This document shows positions 61,240 to 64,000 of a stretch of 64,000 nucleotides of DNA, piece after piece. This stretch comes from Mesorhizobium sp. 113-3-3. Its GTDB lineage: Bacteria > Pseudomonadota > Alphaproteobacteria > Rhizobiales > Rhizobiaceae. Each line of letters begins with the position of its first letter. Position 1 is the stretch's first letter. Below the pieces are notes generated by a model, which was not told the DNA's origin, did no database searches, and was given only the letters and a program-made list of their open reading frames with translations. The stretch lies in assembly GCF_016756495.1 (NCBI RefSeq), contig NZ_AP023243.1, positions 496,001-560,000 on the forward strand, read 5' to 3'. The translations under genes and the position numbers were made by a program.

Positions 61240-63633
61240 TCACTTCCTGACGCCGCCGATGCGGCCGCCCATCGGCACCACGGCGCCGACCGGCTGATCG
61301 ATGGCACTGAGTGTCCCGCTGACCGGCGCCTCGATCTCGACCACGGCCTTGTCGGTCTCGATCTCGGCGATCAACTCGCCTTGCTTGACCGCGTCGCCGA
61401 CCGCCTTCAGCCATTTGACGACAGTGCCTTCGCTGACGGTGAGATCGCCGAACGGCATTGTGACCGGCTCGTCGTCGCCGGCAGCGGAGGCGGCGGCAAG
61501 TGCTGGCGCGGGAGGCTGCGACTTGACCGTGGGAGGCGCCGGTTTAGCCGGCGCAGCACTTTTCAGACCGACCGTGTACCAATGGTCCGGCACCGGCGGC
61601 TGGCCAGCAATGACGTCGCGCACGCCCTGGGCGATGCGCGCGACATCGACCAGCATGGCGCGCTCCAGTACCGGCGCGAAGGGATGTGAGGTCGGCGCGG
61701 TGTGCAGCCTTCCGGGCGGCGCATCGAGTTCGTCGAAGGCGAGTTCGTTGATGGCCTGGGCGATCTCGCCGCCAAGGCCGCACATCGCCCAGGCTTCGTC
61801 GACGATGAGCAGGCGGTGGGTTTTGCGAACGCTGGCGACGATGGTGTCGATGTCGAGCGGCATGATGGTGCGCGGATCGATCACCTCGGCCTCGGTGCCT
61901 TCAGCGGCGAGTGCTTCCGCAGCCTCCAGCGCACGCTGCACCATCTGGCCGGCGGCAACGATGGTGATGTCGGTGCCGGCCCGCGCGATGCGCGCGACGC
62001 CGAACGGCACAAAATGCTCGCCGACCGGCACCTCGCCCTTGGAGGCAAACAGCGCCTTGGGTTCCAGCATGATGACGGGATCGCCGGCCCTGAGCGCTGT
62101 CTTCATCAACCCCTTGGCATCGGCCGGGGTGGAAGGCACGCAGACAATGAGGCCCGGCATATGGGCGAAGACCGGATGGTAGATACCGCTGTGATGCGGG
62201 CCGGAGCTGCGCAGCGCGCCGGCGCCGACGCGCACCACCATCGGCGCGCTCATCAGGCCGCTGGTCATGTAGCGCAGCTTGGCCGCCTGCAGGAAAATCT
62301 GGCCGGCGGTCTCGAAGGCAAAGTCGGCAAACATCAGGTCGGAAACGGTGCGCGCGCCGGTGGCGGAGGCACCGACAGCGGCGGCGGTAAAGCCCTGTTC
62401 GGAGATCGGCGTGTCGACCATGCGCGCGGCGCCGAACTCCTGCCAGAGGTTCTTGGTGTGGGCGAAACTGCCGCCACGTTCGCCGGTCCCCTCGCCGAAA
62501 TAGAGGATCGCCGGGTTGGCGCGCATCTCCTCGGCGATGCCGTCGCGTACCGCTTCGAGCCAGCCTTGTGTCTTCGTCTCGCCGACGGCGCGCGGCTGCA
62601 GTGCGGCCGGCGGATTGATCGGATCGGCGAAGACATGCAGGCCCACCGTCGCCGGGTCGGGCTCGGCCGAATTGCGGGCAAAGGCCAGCGCGTCCTCGAC
62701 CACCTTCTCGATCCGCGCCTCGATGGCCGCAAGCGCTTCGGCATCGGCGATGCCATAGTCCTCGATCAGTTTCTTGCGGAACATGTCGATCGGATCGCGC
62801 TTGATCCAGGCGTCGAGTTCCTCCTGCGTCCGGTAAGTGCCGATGACCGGATCGCCTTCGTGGTGGCCGACGGTGCGGTAGGTCTTTGCCTCGATCAACG
62901 TCGGGCCCTTGCCAGCGCGGGCGCGCTCGGTGGCCTCCTTCATGGCCAGCCAGACGGCGAAGACGTCGTTGCCGTCCACCGCGACCCCAGGCATGCCGTA
63001 GGAGGCGGCCTTGGTGGCGATCTCGGGATTGAGCGTGATCGACGCCAGCGGCGTGGCGGTGGCGTAGAGGTTGTTCTCGCAGATGAAGACCGCCGGCGCC
63101 CGCTGCACGGCGGCGAAGTTGAGTGCCTCGTGGAAGCCGCCATGGTTGGCGGCGCCGTCGCCGAAGAAGGCGACACCGATATCGTCGCGGCCCTGCTGGC
63201 GGGCGCCCATGCCGATGCCGACGGCGTGGCCGATGCCGGCGGCGACGATGCCATTGGTGCCGAACAGGCCGACCGAGCGGTCGTAGAGATGCATGGTGCC
63301 GCCACGGCCGCCGCAAATGCCGTCAGCCTTGCCGAACAATTCAGCCATCACCCGGCCGGGATCGGCGCCCTTGGCCAGCGCATGGCCATGGCCGCGATGG
63401 GTCGATGTCACCCAGTCCGTCGGTCTGAGATGCGCGCAGACGCCGACGCCCGTCGCCTCCTCGCCGATATAGAGATGCAGGAAGCCGGGCGTTTCGCCCT
63501 TGCGGCAAGCGATCTGGGCAATGCTTTCGAAACGGCGCAACAGCACCATACGTTCGAACAGGTCGAGCAGGATTTTTGGGTCGGGCAGGTTTGGAGCGCC
63601 CTTGAAATCGTCGCGTGCGCGCGCCGCAGACAT
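61240..63633 (-). CDS. 2-oxoacid dehydrogenase E1 alpha-beta fusion with C-terminal lipoyl domain
   Basis: 797 aa from the ATG at 63633 (MSAARARDDFKGAPNLPDPK), behind AGGGAGG; an in-frame ATG at 63720 is less likely. Residues about 15-335 are E1 alpha: GGRGGTMHLYD and the ThDP motif FFGDGAANHGGFHEALNFAA to CENN. Residues about 360-690 are E1 beta: GEGTGERGGSFAHTKNL, TPISEQGFTAAAVGASATGA, PRTIMPLDIDTI. An Ala/Pro-rich linker leads to a lipoyl domain (about 725-797) with the lipoylated Lys in EIETDKAVVEIE (about residue 762). It would decarboxylate a 2-oxo acid and reductively acylate its own lipoyl arm. No E3 gene is present. Confidence 0.9.
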   Translation of the reverse strand: MSAARARDDFKGAPNLPDPKILLDLFERMVLLRRFESIAQIACRKGETPGFLHLYIGEEATGVGVCAHLRPTDWVTSTHRGHGHALAKGADPGRVMAELFGKADGICGGRGGTMHLYDRSVGLFGTNGIVAAGIGHAVGIGMGARQQGRDDIGVAFFGDGAANHGGFHEALNFAAVQRAPAVFICENNLYATATPLASITLNPEIATKAASYGMPGVAVDGNDVFAVWLAMKEATERARAGKGPTLIEAKTYRTVGHHEGDPVIGTYRTQEELDAWIKRDPIDMFRKKLIEDYGIADAEALAAIEARIEKVVEDALAFARNSAEPDPATVGLHVFADPINPPAALQPRAVGETKTQGWLEAVRDGIAEEMRANPAILYFGEGTGERGGSFAHTKNLWQEFGAARMVDTPISEQGFTAAAVGASATGARTVSDLMFADFAFETAGQIFLQAAKLRYMTSGLMSAPMVVRVGAGALRSSGPHHSGIYHPVFAHMPGLIVCVPSTPADAKGLMKTALRAGDPVIMLEPKALFASKGEVPVGEHFVPFGVARIARAGTDITIVAAGQMVQRALEAAEALAAEGTEAEVIDPRTIMPLDIDTIVASVRKTHRLLIVDEAWAMCGLGGEIAQAINELAFDELDAPPGRLHTAPTSHPFAPVLERAMLVDVARIAQGVRDVIAGQPPVPDHWYTVGLKSAAPAKPAPPTVKSQPPAPALAAASAAGDDEPVTMPFGDLTVSEGTVVKWLKAVGDAVKQGELIAEIETDKAVVEIEAPVSGTLSAIDQPVGAVVPMGGRIGGVRK

Positions 63634-63722
63634 TGCCACCAAAGCCTCCCTGAATGCGTCTGGCGCCGGGCGGCAGGGCACCGGCGGCGAGCTTGTTGGT
63701 CGCTCGCTTTGGCGCATCATAG

Positions 63723-63735
63723 ATTATAATAGCAT
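63723..63735. promoter_or_regulatory. candidate GntR operator, copy 3
   Basis: ATTATAATAGCAT, the exact reverse complement of copy 1, lies 90 nt before the E1 start and 36 nt after the stop of the enolase-superfamily gene. Confidence 0.5.
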
Positions 63736-63770
63736 AATGTCTACTGGCTCCGAACGGAACCAGGCGATGG

Positions 63771-64000
63771 CTAGATTCTGGTGATCCGCACGGTCGCGTC
63801 GGGCCGCTGAAACAGCTCCGGGCGCAGGCTGAGACCCAGCCCCGGCCCTTCGAGCGGCGCGACGCGACCGTCCTTGACCGGCGGAATGTCGGCGACGATC
63901 TCGGTGTACCAGCCGGTGAAATAGGCGCGCACCGCTTCCTGGTAGTTGACGTTCGGCAAGGTCGCCGACAGCGCGCAACTGGCGGCATAGACGATCGGCC
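63771..64000 (-). CDS. mandelate racemase/muconate lactonizing enzyme family dehydratase, C-terminal end
   Basis: Only the last 76 codons or so are in the window; the gene continues past the right edge. The tail (NVNYQEAVRAYFTGWYTEIV, DGRVAPLEGPGLGLSLRPEL, ending RITRI) matches the capping end of enolase-superfamily sugar acid dehydratases. The catalytic residues are outside. Such enzymes turn aldonic acids into 2-keto-3-deoxy acids, which fits a sugar oxidation pathway with the SMP-30 lactonase and E1 complex on the same strand. Confidence 0.72.
   Translation of the reverse strand, partial: PIVYAASCALSATLPNVNYQEAVRAYFTGWYTEIVADIPPVKDGRVAPLEGPGLGLSLRPELFQRPDATVRITRI

Noticed and set aside
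59458..63729. Plus-strand frames of 743 and 675 codons over the E1 fusion, dehydrogenase and E2-like genes
   Set aside because: Arg-rich and His-rich translations without domains, antisense to clear enzymes.
1..64000. Search by eye for tRNA, rRNA, CRISPR arrays and insertion sequences
   Set aside because: No cloverleaf with a GGTTCGAATCC-type arm, no regularly spaced direct repeats and no transposase or integrase were seen. The search was not computational, so short RNAs could be missed.

Overview
The window reads as a chromosomal segment of a high-GC alphaproteobacterium of the Rhizobiales, most like Mesorhizobium. The evidence is the hisB-DUF2628-hisH-hisA-...-hisF-hisE-coaA cluster beside hslV-GNAT-DUF2585-hslU-DUF1402, an iolY/iolR-iolCDEB inositol locus, and rhizobial-type intergenic palindromes. 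This is inferred from gene content, not from a database search. I see no rRNA, tRNA, CRISPR array, insertion sequence or prophage. Very long antisense ORFs occur over most genes and are codon-bias shadows.

Layout. 1-2 kb: a BKACE (DUF849) enzyme divergent from a GlxA-type AraC regulator, probably for carnitine or a related quaternary amine. 2-8 kb: a small hypothetical gene, an acetyltransferase, xylA and xylB with an NTF2-like gene on the other strand between them, and a TTC38-like TPR protein. 8-16.5 kb: an autotransporter, a LysE exporter, a Tat/lipobox L,D-transpeptidase, a PPi-type phosphofructokinase overlapping an MBL hydrolase, and a DegQ/HtrA protease. 16.6-22.1 kb: the his operon with coaA, carrying an arginase-like gene between hisA and hisF. 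22.3-26.4 kb: hslVU and associated genes.

26.4-47.6 kb is the most coherent accessory block. A mocF-mocE-mocD type oxygenase system (reductase, Rieske ferredoxin, di-iron membrane hydroxylase; known from rhizopine catabolism) diverges from a LacI regulator. An inositol/rhizopine-type ABC transporter, idhA-like inositol dehydrogenase and an SDR follow. Then, after a toxin-antitoxin pair, a DAHP synthase with an apparent aromatic amino acid attenuator and a LysE/YafY pair, comes iolY-iolR-iolC(DUF2090 fusion)-iolD-iolE-DUF3329-iolB. GGAA-N6-TTCC-like sites lie before the transporter, between iolY and iolR, and before iolC; a second palindrome links the LacI/mocD promoter to the transporter. Together this suggests uptake and O-demethylation of a methylated inosamine feeding the inositol pathway.

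47.7-51.4 kb: a DUF1045-phnM-phnN trio without C-P lyase core genes, then a COG4280-type membrane protein. 51.5-64 kb: a minus-strand catabolic locus with a frameshifted SMP-30 lactonase, a two-permease sugar ABC transporter with two tandem paralogous binding proteins, a GntR/UTRA regulator, a pseudo-E2 acyltransferase lacking its catalytic His, a 2-hydroxyacid dehydrogenase, an E1alpha-E1beta-lipoyl fusion, and the end of an enolase-superfamily dehydratase. A shared 13-nt palindromic motif precedes three of its transcription units. Its substrate is unknown, and it is the best candidate here for an undescribed pathway.
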